A stretch of 64,000 nucleotides of DNA, from NCBI RefSeq assembly GCF_011947195.1, contig NZ_JAATVY010000017.1, positions 91,362-155,361 of the forward strand. Direction: 5' to 3'. The stretch comes from Planosporangium thailandense (GTDB lineage Bacteria; Actinomycetota; Actinomycetes; Mycobacteriales; Micromonosporaceae). Under the pieces are notes generated by a model. That model saw nothing but the letters and a program-made list of their open reading frames with translations. It ran no database searches and was not told the DNA's origin. How positions within the stretch are numbered: the first letter of the stretch is position 1; every line of letters starts with the position of its first letter. The position numbers and the translations under genes are program-made. Positions 24,921 through 33,349 of the stretch are shown one piece after another.

Positions 24921-24955
24921 GCGCCGGGGCCGGACACATCGCCCGGCCCCGGCGC
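24921..24955 (-). terminator. Intercistronic hairpin between binding-protein and permease genes
   Basis: GCGCCGGGGCCGG (24921-24933) and CCGGCCCCGGCGC (24943-24955) are perfect 13-bp arms around a 9-nt loop. It lies just after the binding-protein stop codon (24963) and before the MalF-type gene. Hairpins here in sugar ABC operons usually act as partial terminators or mRNA stabilisers and raise binding protein above permease. Confidence 0.65.
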
Positions 24956-24962
24956 GACCCGG

Positions 24963-26231
24963 TCAGGAGCCGGCGGACTGGATCGCCGCCTGCATGTCCT
25001 TCAGCGCCTGGTCAACCGACTTGTCGCCCTTGATCGCGGCGTACGAGTTCTCCTCGATCGCCTTGGTCACGGCCGGGTAGAACGGCGTGACCGGCCGCGG
25101 CACCGCGTTCTCGATGGACGTCTTGAGCGTCGGCAGGTACGGCAGCTTCGACACCAGCGCCTGGTCGTCGTACAGGCTCGCGATGACCGGAGCGAGCGAC
25201 GCCTTCTCGACGAAGGTGCGCTGGGTCTCCTCGCTCTCCAGGAACTTCACGAAGTCCAGCGCGGTCGCCTTGTGCGCCGAGTACGCGCTGATGGCCGCGT
25301 TGTGGCCGCCGAGGGTGGAGGCACCGGGACCGGTCAGGCCCGGCAGCGGCGCGACGCCGAACTTGTCCTTGACGACCGAGCTTCCGTCGGTGGAGGCGAG
25401 GCTGTACATGTACGGCCAGTTGCGCAGGAACAGCAGCTTGCCGGCCTCGAAGGACTGGCGGCCCTGCTCCTCCTGGTAGGTGATCGCCTGCTGCGGGATG
25501 TTGCCGTTCTTGTACGCGTCGACCAGCAGCCCAAGGCCCTTGCGGGCGGCGTCGGTGTCGAGGTCGGGCGTCTTCCCGTCGGACTTGACGACCTGGCCGC
25601 CGGCGGTGTTGATCGCCTCTGACGCGTTCACCGTCAGGCCCTCGTACTTGGCGAACTGCCCGGCGTAGCAGTCCATGCCGTGGGACTTGGCGATCGAGCA
25701 GGCCGACATCATCTCGTCCCACGTCTTGGGCGGGTTGGGCACGAGGTCCTTGCGGTAGTACAGCAGGCCGCCGTCACTGGCCTGCGGCGCGGCGTACAGC
25801 GTGCCGTTGTACGTGCCGGTCTTGACCGTGGCGGGCAGCAGCTTGGAGGTGTCGATGGCGAACTTGTCCTTGAGCGGCTGCAGCCAGCCCTTCGCGGCGA
25901 ACTCGGCGGTCCACACCACGTCGACGTCGACGACGTCGTAGTTGGGGTCCTTGGCCTGGAAGTGCTGGACCAGGTCGTCGTGCTGCTGGTCGGCCTGGTC
26001 GGACTGCTCCTTGAAGGTGACCTTCTCGTTCGGGTGGGCCGCGTTCCACTGGTCGATGAGCGGCCGGATGACGTTGTTGTTGTCCTTGCCCTGGACGTAG
26101 GTGATCGGCCCGCGGGCGCCGGCGCTCTGGTCGGAGGCGTTGCCGCCGCCGCTGGAGCCGCCCGAGCCGCCGGAGCAGGCGGCGGCGAGCAGGAGCATGC
26201 CGGCGGCCAGTGACGCCCCGGCAACTCTCAT
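24963..26231 (-). CDS. Extracellular sugar-binding lipoprotein of ABC module 1
   Basis: 422 residues of the family 1 (MalE-like) binding-protein fold. Signal peptide MRVAGASLAAGMLLLAAAC with lipobox LAAC, then a Gly/Ser linker. Mature part has the family motif FEAGKLLFLRNWPYMYSLAS and SGSVVxDKFGVAPLPGL-like sequence, typical of trehalose/maltose-type proteins such as the LpqY or ThuE branch; the exact sugar cannot be read. ATG 26231 used; a TTG at 26246 with AAGGAG 5 nt upstream is an alternative start adding five residues. Its operon is preceded by an operator-like site shared with the GH13 gene, so the sugar is probably an alpha-glucoside. Confidence 0.9.
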   Translation of the reverse strand: MRVAGASLAAGMLLLAAACSGGSGGSSGGGNASDQSAGARGPITYVQGKDNNNVIRPLIDQWNAAHPNEKVTFKEQSDQADQQHDDLVQHFQAKDPNYDVVDVDVVWTAEFAAKGWLQPLKDKFAIDTSKLLPATVKTGTYNGTLYAAPQASDGGLLYYRKDLVPNPPKTWDEMMSACSIAKSHGMDCYAGQFAKYEGLTVNASEAINTAGGQVVKSDGKTPDLDTDAARKGLGLLVDAYKNGNIPQQAITYQEEQGRQSFEAGKLLFLRNWPYMYSLASTDGSSVVKDKFGVAPLPGLTGPGASTLGGHNAAISAYSAHKATALDFVKFLESEETQRTFVEKASLAPVIASLYDDQALVSKLPYLPTLKTSIENAVPRPVTPFYPAVTKAIEENSYAAIKGDKSVDQALKDMQAAIQSAGS

Positions 26232-26361
26232 AGCTGTCCCTTTGCTGGTCAAAATGTCTCCTTCGCTTGCCATGCGGTACGGCTGCGACCGGCACAGTGG
26301 ACGAACGACGCTCTACGGTGGGCGCCGCGCCGGGGGGTCGGGCCGGCCTCGCTCCATTTTT

Positions 26362-26382
26362 CAGACGCGTTTCGTAAATAGG
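26362..26382. promoter_or_regulatory. Candidate ROK-repressor operator upstream of ABC module 1
   Basis: The plus strand has CAGACGCGTTT-CG-TAAATAGG at 26362-26382, 130-150 bp upstream of the binding-protein start. The same CAGACGCGTTT-NN-TAAAT string is found at 27912-27931 on the other strand. The site lies in an AT-rich island (26340-26400) inside the 307-bp gap between the ROK regulator stop and the transport operon, where the operon promoter is expected. TTTGGCGAAA just downstream pairs imperfectly with TTTCGTAAA. Confidence 0.65.
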
Positions 26383-26538
26383 TTTGGCGAAATATAGGAG
26401 CGCGCGAAAGGGCCCGTCAATAGGAGGCAAGATAACGATCGAGTCGCCGGTAGGTATCGGGATCGCCACCCGGCAAATCCGGTCCGGGCGCCACCACCCG
26501 ACATCCAGCGGCGTCAGCGGCGATGTCGTCCCGGCGGC

Positions 26539-27783
26539 TCAGCCGGCGATGTCGTCCGACGGCCAGGCGTCCAGCAGGCGGGCCCAGGCCTCGTCGACCG
26601 CACGGCACACCGCTCCGGTCACCACGCCGCGATCCCCCAAGGTGGACGCCTCGATGCGCAGCCGCTCCGGCACGACACCGACGAGCCGGCGGCGCAGCGG
26701 CACGAGCAGCACATCACCGGCTGCCGCGACGCCGCCGCCGATGACCACGAGCTCCGGGTCCAGCAGCAGCGCGATGGTGCCCACCGATTTGGCCACCCGG
26801 TCCACGACCCGCTCGAGGACCCCGACGGCCACCTCGTCGCCGGCCTGCGCGGCCGCGAAGACCGCCGTGGCGTCGACCCCGCCGGGATCGCCGCCGACCC
26901 GCTCGTACAGCGAACCCGGCCGGGGTGGATTCCCGGCGTCCGGGTCGGACATCCGGGCCACCGCCTCGGCGCCCAGGCGCCGCGCCAGGTACGCGATGCC
27001 CCACGCGTTGTCGCCCGACCCGTCCAGACTGAGGAAGCCCATCTCGCCCGCGCCGCCGCCGTGCCCACGGACGAGCTGGCCACCCAGGACGATGCCGGAG
27101 CCCAGGCGCTCGCCGGCGAGCAGGACGACGAAGTTGTCCGCGCCGGCGGCCACGCCGCGCCGCTGCTCCCCCACGGCCGCCAGGTTGGCGTCGTTCTCCA
27201 CGATGACCGGCCAGCCGAACCCGCGCTCCAGGGCTTCGCGCAGGTTCACCTCGAGGAAGCCGTGGATGCCGCTGCTGAACCTGATCGCCCCGTCGCGCGG
27301 GTCGACCACCCCGGCGGCGCCCACGCAGACCGCCATCACATCGGCGGGGTCCACACCGGCCTCGGCCAGCGCCGCGACCATGGTCCGGCGGATGAACGCG
27401 ATGCGCTCGTCGGCCTCCATGTGCAGGTCGGGAAAGTGCCGGCGGGTCTGCGCGACCAGCTCTCCGCGCAGGTCCGCGACGACCACCACCATCGTGCCCG
27501 CACCGACGTCGAGGCCCAGCACGTACGACGCGTCGGCGCGGAACTCGTAGCGCCGCGCCGGCCGTCCCCGGCGCGGTCCGGCCGTCTCGTCGTCCGGCAC
27601 CTCACGGACCTGCCCGATCCGGGCGAGGGCGTCCACGACCGCGTGGACCGTGGGTCGCGACAGCTGCGTCGCGGCCACCATGTCGGTGACCGTCATCGCG
27701 CCCGCGCCGCGCAGCGCCTCGAGCACCAGGCGGGCGTTGAGGCGGCGCAGCAGCGGCGACGTCGCCGTGCCTTCCAGCTTCAC
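26539..27783 (-). CDS. ROK-family transcriptional repressor (NagC/XylR-like), module 1
   Basis: 414 residues. N-terminal winged helix (about 10-75, MTVTDMVAATQLSRPTVHAVVDAL) joined to a ROK sugar-kinase-like sensor domain with YVLGLDVGAGTMVVVVADL, ENDANLAAVGEQ and GSGIVLGGQLVRGHGGGAGEMGF. Such proteins lose DNA binding when they bind the sugar or its phosphate. The zinc motif usual in ROK proteins (CxCGxxGC) is absent; the segment is SLDGSGDNAWGIAYLARRLG. GTG at 27783 follows GAAGGGG. Divergent from the GH13 gene and upstream of the ABC operon, so it likely controls both and itself. Confidence 0.88.
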   Translation of the reverse strand: MKLEGTATSPLLRRLNARLVLEALRGAGAMTVTDMVAATQLSRPTVHAVVDALARIGQVREVPDDETAGPRRGRPARRYEFRADASYVLGLDVGAGTMVVVVADLRGELVAQTRRHFPDLHMEADERIAFIRRTMVAALAEAGVDPADVMAVCVGAAGVVDPRDGAIRFSSGIHGFLEVNLREALERGFGWPVIVENDANLAAVGEQRRGVAAGADNFVVLLAGERLGSGIVLGGQLVRGHGGGAGEMGFLSLDGSGDNAWGIAYLARRLGAEAVARMSDPDAGNPPRPGSLYERVGGDPGGVDATAVFAAAQAGDEVAVGVLERVVDRVAKSVGTIALLLDPELVVIGGGVAAAGDVLLVPLRRRLVGVVPERLRIEASTLGDRGVVTGAVCRAVDEAWARLLDAWPSDDIAG

Positions 27784-27911
27784 CAAGCCCCCTTCGCCAG
27801 CGCCGCACGCGACGACGCCCGCCCCGACGGCATCGATCCGCCGGGCCGCCCCACCTTGGGCACCGCGGGCGTATTGACAATGCCCACGACCCTCCGCATC
27901 CTACCGTAGAA

Positions 27912-27931
27912 GCATTTAATAAACGCGTCTG
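27912..27931. promoter_or_regulatory. Candidate ROK-repressor operator between ROK gene and GH13 gene
   Basis: The minus strand reads CAGACGCGTTT-AT-TAAATGC (27931 to 27912). It matches the site at 26362-26382 at 16 consecutive informative positions plus flanking TTAT/TTTT. It lies 129-148 bp upstream of the ROK start codon and 85-104 bp upstream of the GH13 start, in the AT-rich part of the intergenic region. In both places the motif points opposite to the sugar gene it precedes. Confidence 0.65.
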
Positions 27932-28015
27932 CATAACTCTCTGCAGCCTGCGTGGCAGCGTATCGTGGCCGCTCCTCGGCCGCGGCTACCCTCCCGACCG
28001 CCGAAGGAAGCATCG

Positions 28016-29719
28016 ATGATTCCCTCCCCGACCGCCACCACCGCCCCGCTCGGCGCCCCCACCGGCGCGCCAGCCGCCGCGACGTCGGACTGGTGGCGCA
28101 GCGCCGTCGTGTACCAGGTGTACGTCCGCAGCTTCGCCGACGGGAACGGTGACGGGCAGGGCGACATCGCCGGTATTCGCAGCCGCCTGCCCTACCTGGC
28201 GAGCCTGGGCGTCGACGCACTGTGGATCAATCCGTGGTACCCCTCCCCCATGGCCGACGCCGGCTACGACATCAGTGACCACCGGGCGATCGCCCCGGAG
28301 TTCGGCACCCTGGCGGAGGCGGAGGCGTTCATCGCCGAGGCGCACGAGTTCGGGCTGCGCATCCTGCTCGACCTCGTCCCCAACCACACCTCCGACCAGC
28401 ACCCGTGGTTCCAGCGCGCGCTCGCCGCCGGCCCCGGTTCCCCCGAGCGGGCGCGGTACATCTTCCGCCCGGGCTGCGGCACCGACGGCGAAGAGCCGCC
28501 CAACGACTGGCGCAGCGTGTTCGGCGGCAGCGCGTGGACCCGGGTCACCGAGCCCGACGGCACGCCCGGCGAGTGGTACCTGCACCTGTTCGCCCCCGAA
28601 CAGCCCGACCTCAACTGGGAGCACCCGGAGGTGCGCGCCGACGTCGAACGCACCCTGCGGTTCTGGTTCGACCTGGGCGTCGACGGGTTCCGCATCGACG
28701 TGGCGCACGGGATGGTGAAGGCGCCCGGGCTGCCCGCCCTGGGGCCGGACGCCGACGGCCCGGCCGGGCCCGCCACCGCCAACCACCCGCACTGGGACCG
28801 CGACGAGCTGCACGACATCTTCCGGCACTGGCGGGCGGTGGCGGACTCGTACCCCGAACCGCGGGTCTTCGTCGCCGAAGCCTGGGTGGGCGACCCCGAC
28901 CGGCTGGCCCGCTACGTCCGCGGCGACGAGCTGCACACCGCCTTCAACTTCGACTTCCTCCGGGCGCCGTGGCGCGCCGACCACCTCCGTACGGTCATCG
29001 ACCAGTCGTGCGCGACCCTGGGCGCCGTCGGCGCGCCCACGACGTGGGTGCTGTCCAACCACGACGTCGTACGCCACGTCTCCCGGTACGGCCGACCCCA
29101 GCCGGACCGGCCGGTGCACATGCTCGCCGAGCTGACGGCCACCGCGCCCGATCTGGAGCTCGGCACCCGGCGGGCGAAGGCGGCGGCCCTGCTGATGCTC
29201 GCCCTGCCCGGCGGCGCCTACGTGTACCAGGGCGACGAGCTGGGCCTGTGGGAGGTGGAGGACCTTCCGGAGGAGTGTCTGCAGGACCCGACGTGGCGGC
29301 GCTCCGGCTTCTCCGACCGCGGGCGCGACGGCTGCCGGGTACCGCTTCCGTGGGACGGCGACGAGCCGCCCTTCGAGTTCGGTCCCGCCGACGCCGCCAC
29401 GCCCTGGCTGCCCCAGCCGGCGGCGTGGCGGGAGCTGACCGCCGCCGCCCAGGCCACGCGACCGGACTCGATGCTCGCGCTCTACCGCAGCGCGCTGCGC
29501 ATCCGCCGGCACCACCCCGCTCTCGGCGACGGCACGCTGCGCTGGTTCGACAGTCCGGACGACGTGCTGATCTTCAGCCGCGACCCCGGATTCATCTGCG
29601 CGGTCAACCTCGGCACCGCGCCGGTGCCGCTGCCCGCGCACGCGGGCGTGCTCCTCGCCAGTGGACCGCTCGACGCCGGACTGCTGCCCCCCGACACCGC
29701 CGTCTGGCTCGCCGCCTGA
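28016..29719 (+). CDS. GH13 alpha-glucosidase (oligo-1,6-/alpha-glucosidase type)
   Basis: 567 residues, hydrolyses alpha-glucosidic bonds of short oligosaccharides in the cytoplasm (no signal peptide). TIM-barrel motifs: WWRSAVVYQVYVRSFADGNG, LGVDALWINPWYPSPMADAGYD, region I DLVPNHTSDQ, region II GFRIDVAHG with nucleophile D228, region III FVAEAW with acid E288, and region IV LSNHDVVRH with D350. GDGQGDIAGI and SPMADAGYDISD are typical of the alpha-glucosidase rather than alpha-amylase branch. Start ATG 28016 follows GAAGGAAG. Divergent from the ROK repressor and sharing an operator-like motif with the ABC operon, so it likely cleaves the imported sugar. Confidence 0.92.
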   Translation: MIPSPTATTAPLGAPTGAPAAATSDWWRSAVVYQVYVRSFADGNGDGQGDIAGIRSRLPYLASLGVDALWINPWYPSPMADAGYDISDHRAIAPEFGTLAEAEAFIAEAHEFGLRILLDLVPNHTSDQHPWFQRALAAGPGSPERARYIFRPGCGTDGEEPPNDWRSVFGGSAWTRVTEPDGTPGEWYLHLFAPEQPDLNWEHPEVRADVERTLRFWFDLGVDGFRIDVAHGMVKAPGLPALGPDADGPAGPATANHPHWDRDELHDIFRHWRAVADSYPEPRVFVAEAWVGDPDRLARYVRGDELHTAFNFDFLRAPWRADHLRTVIDQSCATLGAVGAPTTWVLSNHDVVRHVSRYGRPQPDRPVHMLAELTATAPDLELGTRRAKAAALLMLALPGGAYVYQGDELGLWEVEDLPEECLQDPTWRRSGFSDRGRDGCRVPLPWDGDEPPFEFGPADAATPWLPQPAAWRELTAAAQATRPDSMLALYRSALRIRRHHPALGDGTLRWFDSPDDVLIFSRDPGFICAVNLGTAPVPLPAHAGVLLASGPLDAGLLPPDTAVWLAA

Positions 29720-29722
29720 ACC

Positions 29723-29774
29723 GGCTGAGGCCGGCCCGCGCCCGCACGGGGTGGGGCGCGGACCGGCCTCAGCC
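29723..29774. terminator. Strong bidirectional terminator after the GH13 gene
   Basis: GGCTGAGGCCGG (29723-29734) pairs perfectly with CCGGCCTCAGCC (29763-29774), with inner CGCGCCC/GGGGCGCG pairing as well. Lies between the convergent GH13 and second ROK repressor genes. Confidence 0.8.
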
Positions 29775-29844
29775 ACGCACTGCGCTGCGCCGGAGCGCAC
29801 GGATGTGATCGGCCCACCGGCAACCGCAGTGGGACGGATCGTGA

Positions 29845-31002
29845 CTACGGGCTGCCGATGGGCACGGACGCGGCTCGCTCGGCGAGCTGCGCTGTCGCGT
29901 GCTCGGAGGCCATTCCGATGGCTCCCACCAGGCTGGCCCGCTCGCCCAGCTTCGAGGGCAGTACGGGTGGCAGGTCCGAGACGAAGCGCCGCGCGACGCG
30001 GACGGCGCCTTCGAGGAGAAGCCGGTTACCGCCCAGGCCGCCGGCGAGGAGGATGGCCTCCGGGTCGACGACGGCGCAGAGGGTGGCGATGATCTCGCCG
30101 ACCCGCTGGCACTCCCCCTCGACGAGTTCGACGGCGGGGGGCTCGCCGGCCGCGGCGAGTTCGAACAGTTCCAGGACGGTCCCGGGGGCGCGCACCTTCC
30201 AGTCGTCCCGGTCCGCCGCCGCGCGGAGGAGCGCCAGCGCGCCGGCGTCGTCGACGTCGGAGTCGGGTACGTGGGGCGGCGTCCGCAGCGGCGCGAGCGT
30301 GATCTCGCCGGCCGCGCCGCGGGCGCCCCGCAGCAGCGTTCCCCGGTGGACGATGCCGGCCCCGACGCCCGCGCCCACCGAGACGACGACGAACGTCTCG
30401 AGTTCGCGCGCGGCGCCCTGCCGTTGCTCGCCGAGGGCGGCGAGGTTGACGTTGTTGTCGATCAACACCGTCGTGCCCAGCCGCTCGGTCAGCAGCGTGA
30501 GCAGGTCGTAGGGCTCGCGCTGCCCGATGTTCGGGGCCAGCGAGACGGTGCCGTTGCGCGGGTCGACCACACCGGGCACGGAGACTCCGGTGACGAGCAG
30601 CGGGGCGTCCGGCTCGACCTTCGCGAGCAGTCCGGCGACGAGCCTCGCGCTCTGCCGCGCCACCGCCCCGCCGCCGTTCGCGTCCGTGGTCACGCGCGTC
30701 TCCGCCAGGACCCGGCCGCGCACGTCGCACACCGCGGCGCGGGTGTTGCTGCCGCCGATGTCGACCCCCGCGATCAGTCCGACGCGCGGGTCGAGGTCGT
30801 AGAGGGTGGCCGTGCGTCCGGGGCCGCCCGCGCGCTGCCCCGCCTGTGCGACGAGGCCCAGGGACATCAGCCGGTCGACGGCCGCGAACGCGGTGGGCCG
30901 CGAGAGGGCACAGCGGGCCGCGAGTTCGCCCCTGGAGGCGGGTGCCGGGCAGTCCAGCAACGACCGGAGGACCGTGGCCACGGTGGAGGACTCAGCGCTC
31001 AC
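29845..31002 (-). CDS. ROK-family transcriptional repressor, module 2
   Basis: 385 residues. N-terminal winged helix (SRGELAARCALSRPTAFAAVDRL) and ROK domain with GVDIGGSNTRAAVCDVRG, DNNVNLAALGEQRQG, VGAGVGAGIVHRGTLLRGARGAAGEI and LLAGGLGGNRLLL. Like the module 1 repressor it lacks the CxCGxxGC zinc cluster, so sugar recognition must rely on other residues. GTG at 31002. It is divergent from the second sugar ABC operon, with a palindrome between them (31067-31083), and probably represses that operon. Confidence 0.85.
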   Translation of the reverse strand: MSAESSTVATVLRSLLDCPAPASRGELAARCALSRPTAFAAVDRLMSLGLVAQAGQRAGGPGRTATLYDLDPRVGLIAGVDIGGSNTRAAVCDVRGRVLAETRVTTDANGGGAVARQSARLVAGLLAKVEPDAPLLVTGVSVPGVVDPRNGTVSLAPNIGQREPYDLLTLLTERLGTTVLIDNNVNLAALGEQRQGAARELETFVVVSVGAGVGAGIVHRGTLLRGARGAAGEITLAPLRTPPHVPDSDVDDAGALALLRAAADRDDWKVRAPGTVLELFELAAAGEPPAVELVEGECQRVGEIIATLCAVVDPEAILLAGGLGGNRLLLEGAVRVARRFVSDLPPVLPSKLGERASLVGAIGMASEHATAQLAERAASVPIGSP

Positions 31003-31025
31003 CAGATTCAGCTACTCCATGGTTG

Positions 31026-31083
31026 TTGACAGCGGGGAACCAGAGGTACATCCTACGCGTACAAAGTAAAGCAAGCTGCTTAA
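31026..31083. promoter_or_regulatory. Promoter -35 candidate and palindromic operator for ABC module 2
   Basis: TTGACA at 31026-31031 is a consensus -35 box; a matching -10 is not clear (TACATC or ATCCTA near 31047-31055). Downstream, TAAAGCA (31067-31073), AGC, TGCTTAA (31077-31083) form a near-perfect palindrome that would overlap the transcription start. It is 15-31 bp before the binding-protein start codon, where a repressor site is expected. Confidence 0.55.
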
Positions 31084-31097
31084 CAAATGGAGTCAGG

Positions 31098-32405
31098 ATG
31101 GATGAGCAGGTCGTTCCCGCGCAGGGGCTGACGCGCCGTGGTTTCCTCCATGCGACCGGCGGGCTGGGCCTGACCGCCGTCCTGGCGGCGTGCGGCGCCA
31201 ACGGCGGAAGCAGCGGCGGCAAGGGCAGCGGCAAGGGCCCGATCCGGGCGCTGTTCATGAAGCAGGCCGGCTACTCGGAAGACGACATCGCGAAGATGAC
31301 GGCCGAGTTCCAGAAGGCCAACCCGGACATCAAGGTGACGACGGACTTCGTCGCCTACGAGGCACTCCACGACAAGATCGTCGCTGCGGCGCCGGCCCAC
31401 ACGTACGACGTGGTGCTCATCGACGTCATCTGGCCCGCCGAGTTCGGCCTGCGGCACATCGTCGCCGACGTCTCCTCGCGGTGGCCGGCGTCGTGGAAGA
31501 GCGAGATGCTGCCCGGCGCGATCGCCACCACGGAGTACAAGAACGTCTTCTACGGCGTGCCGTGGATCCTGGACACCAAGTACCTGTTCTTCAACGACGA
31601 CCACCTCACCCGCGCCGGCGTCGACCCGGCCCAGCTCGACACGTGGGACGGCGTCATCACCGCGGCGAAGGCGATCAAGAAGTCCGGCGTCACCCAGTAC
31701 CCGCTCGTGTGGTCCTGGCAGCAGGCCGAGGCCCTCATCTGCGACTACGCCCAGCTGCTCGGCGCGTTCGGCGGATCCTTCGTCGACAGCAGCGGCAAGC
31801 CGGCCTTCCACAACGGCGGCGGGGTGCAGGCCCTCGAGTTCATGCGCCAGTCCATCGTCGACGGGCTGACCAACCCCGGCTCGACCCAGTCGCTCGAGGA
31901 GGACGTCCGGAAGATCTTCTCCTCCGGACAGGCGAGCGCGGCGTTGAACTGGACGTACATGTACGGCCTGGCCGACGACCCCAAGCAGAGCCAGGTCGCC
32001 GGGCACGTCAAGGTCCTCCAGACGCCCGCCGGACCCGCCGGCCGCCCGGGCGTCAACGGCAGCATGGGCCTCGCCGTGAGCGCCCAGAGCCAGAACCAGG
32101 ACGCGGCCTGGAAGTACGTCAGCTACCTGACCAGCCAGCCGGTCCAGAACAAGTTCGCGCTCAGCTCCCTGCCGGTGTGGAAGACGTCCTACGACGACCC
32201 GGCCGTCGTCAAGACCAACCCGGCGGTGGTCCCGCAGGCGAAGAAGCAGCTCGCCGACATGATCCTGCGTCCGCAGGTGAAGAACTACAACGCGATCTCG
32301 CAGGTCCTGCAGGCCGAGCTGCAGAACGGGCTGCTGGGCAAGAAGTCCCCTCAACAGGCGCTCAACGACGCCGCCGACCAGGCCGGGTCGCTGCTCAACT
32401 CATGA
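31098..32405 (+). CDS. Extracellular sugar-binding lipoprotein of ABC module 2
   Basis: 435 residues. The signal has a twin-arginine-like motif (LTRRGFLHATGGLGLTAVLA) joined to a lipobox LAAC, so it may be a Tat-exported lipoprotein, as common in actinomycetes. Mature part has family 1 binding-protein features: YDVVLIDVIWPAEFGL, WILDTKYLFFNDD, FSSGQASAALNWTYMYGLA and a C-terminal helical lobe. ATG 31098 follows GGAG. First gene of a five-gene overlapping operon (binding protein, two permeases, SIS protein, ROK kinase). The SIS/kinase pair suggests an amino sugar or a related hexose as ligand; this is inference. Confidence 0.9.
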   Translation: MDEQVVPAQGLTRRGFLHATGGLGLTAVLAACGANGGSSGGKGSGKGPIRALFMKQAGYSEDDIAKMTAEFQKANPDIKVTTDFVAYEALHDKIVAAAPAHTYDVVLIDVIWPAEFGLRHIVADVSSRWPASWKSEMLPGAIATTEYKNVFYGVPWILDTKYLFFNDDHLTRAGVDPAQLDTWDGVITAAKAIKKSGVTQYPLVWSWQQAEALICDYAQLLGAFGGSFVDSSGKPAFHNGGGVQALEFMRQSIVDGLTNPGSTQSLEEDVRKIFSSGQASAALNWTYMYGLADDPKQSQVAGHVKVLQTPAGPAGRPGVNGSMGLAVSAQSQNQDAAWKYVSYLTSQPVQNKFALSSLPVWKTSYDDPAVVKTNPAVVPQAKKQLADMILRPQVKNYNAISQVLQAELQNGLLGKKSPQQALNDAADQAGSLLNS

Positions 32406-33349
32406 CCGTTCAGCAGCCCACGCGGCGGGGGGCCGCGGCACGTACGGCGCCCGGGAGAGGCAGGCGCGTCAGCGCCGGCGAGGCGCGCTTCGCCCTCGCC
32501 CTGCTGATCCCGGCCGCCGTCGTGGTGTTCGGCGTCGTCCTGTACCCGGTCGTCCGCACGCTCGTGGTGAGCTTCTTCGACGTCGACAGCCCCCTGCCCG
32601 GGAGCTATCCCTTCGTCGGTTTCCGCAACTACGCGCGGGTGTTCCACGACCCCCGGTTCTACCCGGTGCTCGGGCACACCCTGTACTTCACGCTGGTCTC
32701 TACCGCGCTCGAACTGGTGCTCGGCGTGGTGATGGCGTTGATTCTCAACGCCCCGCTGCGGCTGCGGTGGTTCTGGCGCAGCGTCGCGGTCATGCCGTGG
32801 GCCCTGCCGACGATCGTCAACGGCGCGCTGTGGCGCCTGATGGACAACGGCCAGTACGGCGTCCTCAACGCCGTCACGACGAGCCTCGGCCTCGGCGCCC
32901 ATCAGTGGCTCGGCTCGCCGTTCCTGGCCCTCAACATGGTCATCGTCGCCGACGTCTGGAAGAACACCAGCATCGTCGCGTTCTTCCTGCTGGCCGGTCT
33001 GCAGACGATCCCGTCGGACCTGTACGAGGCCGCCCGCGTGGACGGTGCCGGCGCGGTCCGCGCGTTCTTCAGAATCACCGTGCCGATGCTGGTGCCCAGC
33101 ATCGCCGTCGTCCTCATCCTGCGGACGATCGAGGCGTTCAAGGTCTTCGACATCATCTACGTGATGACCGGGGGCGGCCCGGCCTCCGGGACGCAGACCG
33201 TCGCCTTCTACACCTACCTGCAGGCCTTCTCGAATCAGCTCTTCGGCTACGGGGCGGCCCTGTCCTACCTGGTGGTGCTCGCGATCCTCGCGCTCGCCCT
33301 CGGGTACCTGCGGATCCTCCGGCAAGGCGCATTGGCGGGCGTGCAATGA
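32402..33349 (+). CDS. Carbohydrate ABC transporter permease (MalF type), module 2
   Basis: 315 residues. Basic N-terminal tail, then six helices starting ARFALALLIPAAVVVFGVVLY. EAA loop IPSDLYEAARVDGAGAVRAF with FRITVPMLVPS. No large periplasmic insertion, unlike the module 1 partner. The ATG overlaps the binding-protein stop (ATGA), so it is translationally coupled. Confidence 0.92.
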   Translation: MTVQQPTRRGAAARTAPGRGRRVSAGEARFALALLIPAAVVVFGVVLYPVVRTLVVSFFDVDSPLPGSYPFVGFRNYARVFHDPRFYPVLGHTLYFTLVSTALELVLGVVMALILNAPLRLRWFWRSVAVMPWALPTIVNGALWRLMDNGQYGVLNAVTTSLGLGAHQWLGSPFLALNMVIVADVWKNTSIVAFFLLAGLQTIPSDLYEAARVDGAGAVRAFFRITVPMLVPSIAVVLILRTIEAFKVFDIIYVMTGGGPASGTQTVAFYTYLQAFSNQLFGYGAALSYLVVLAILALALGYLRILRQGALAGVQ

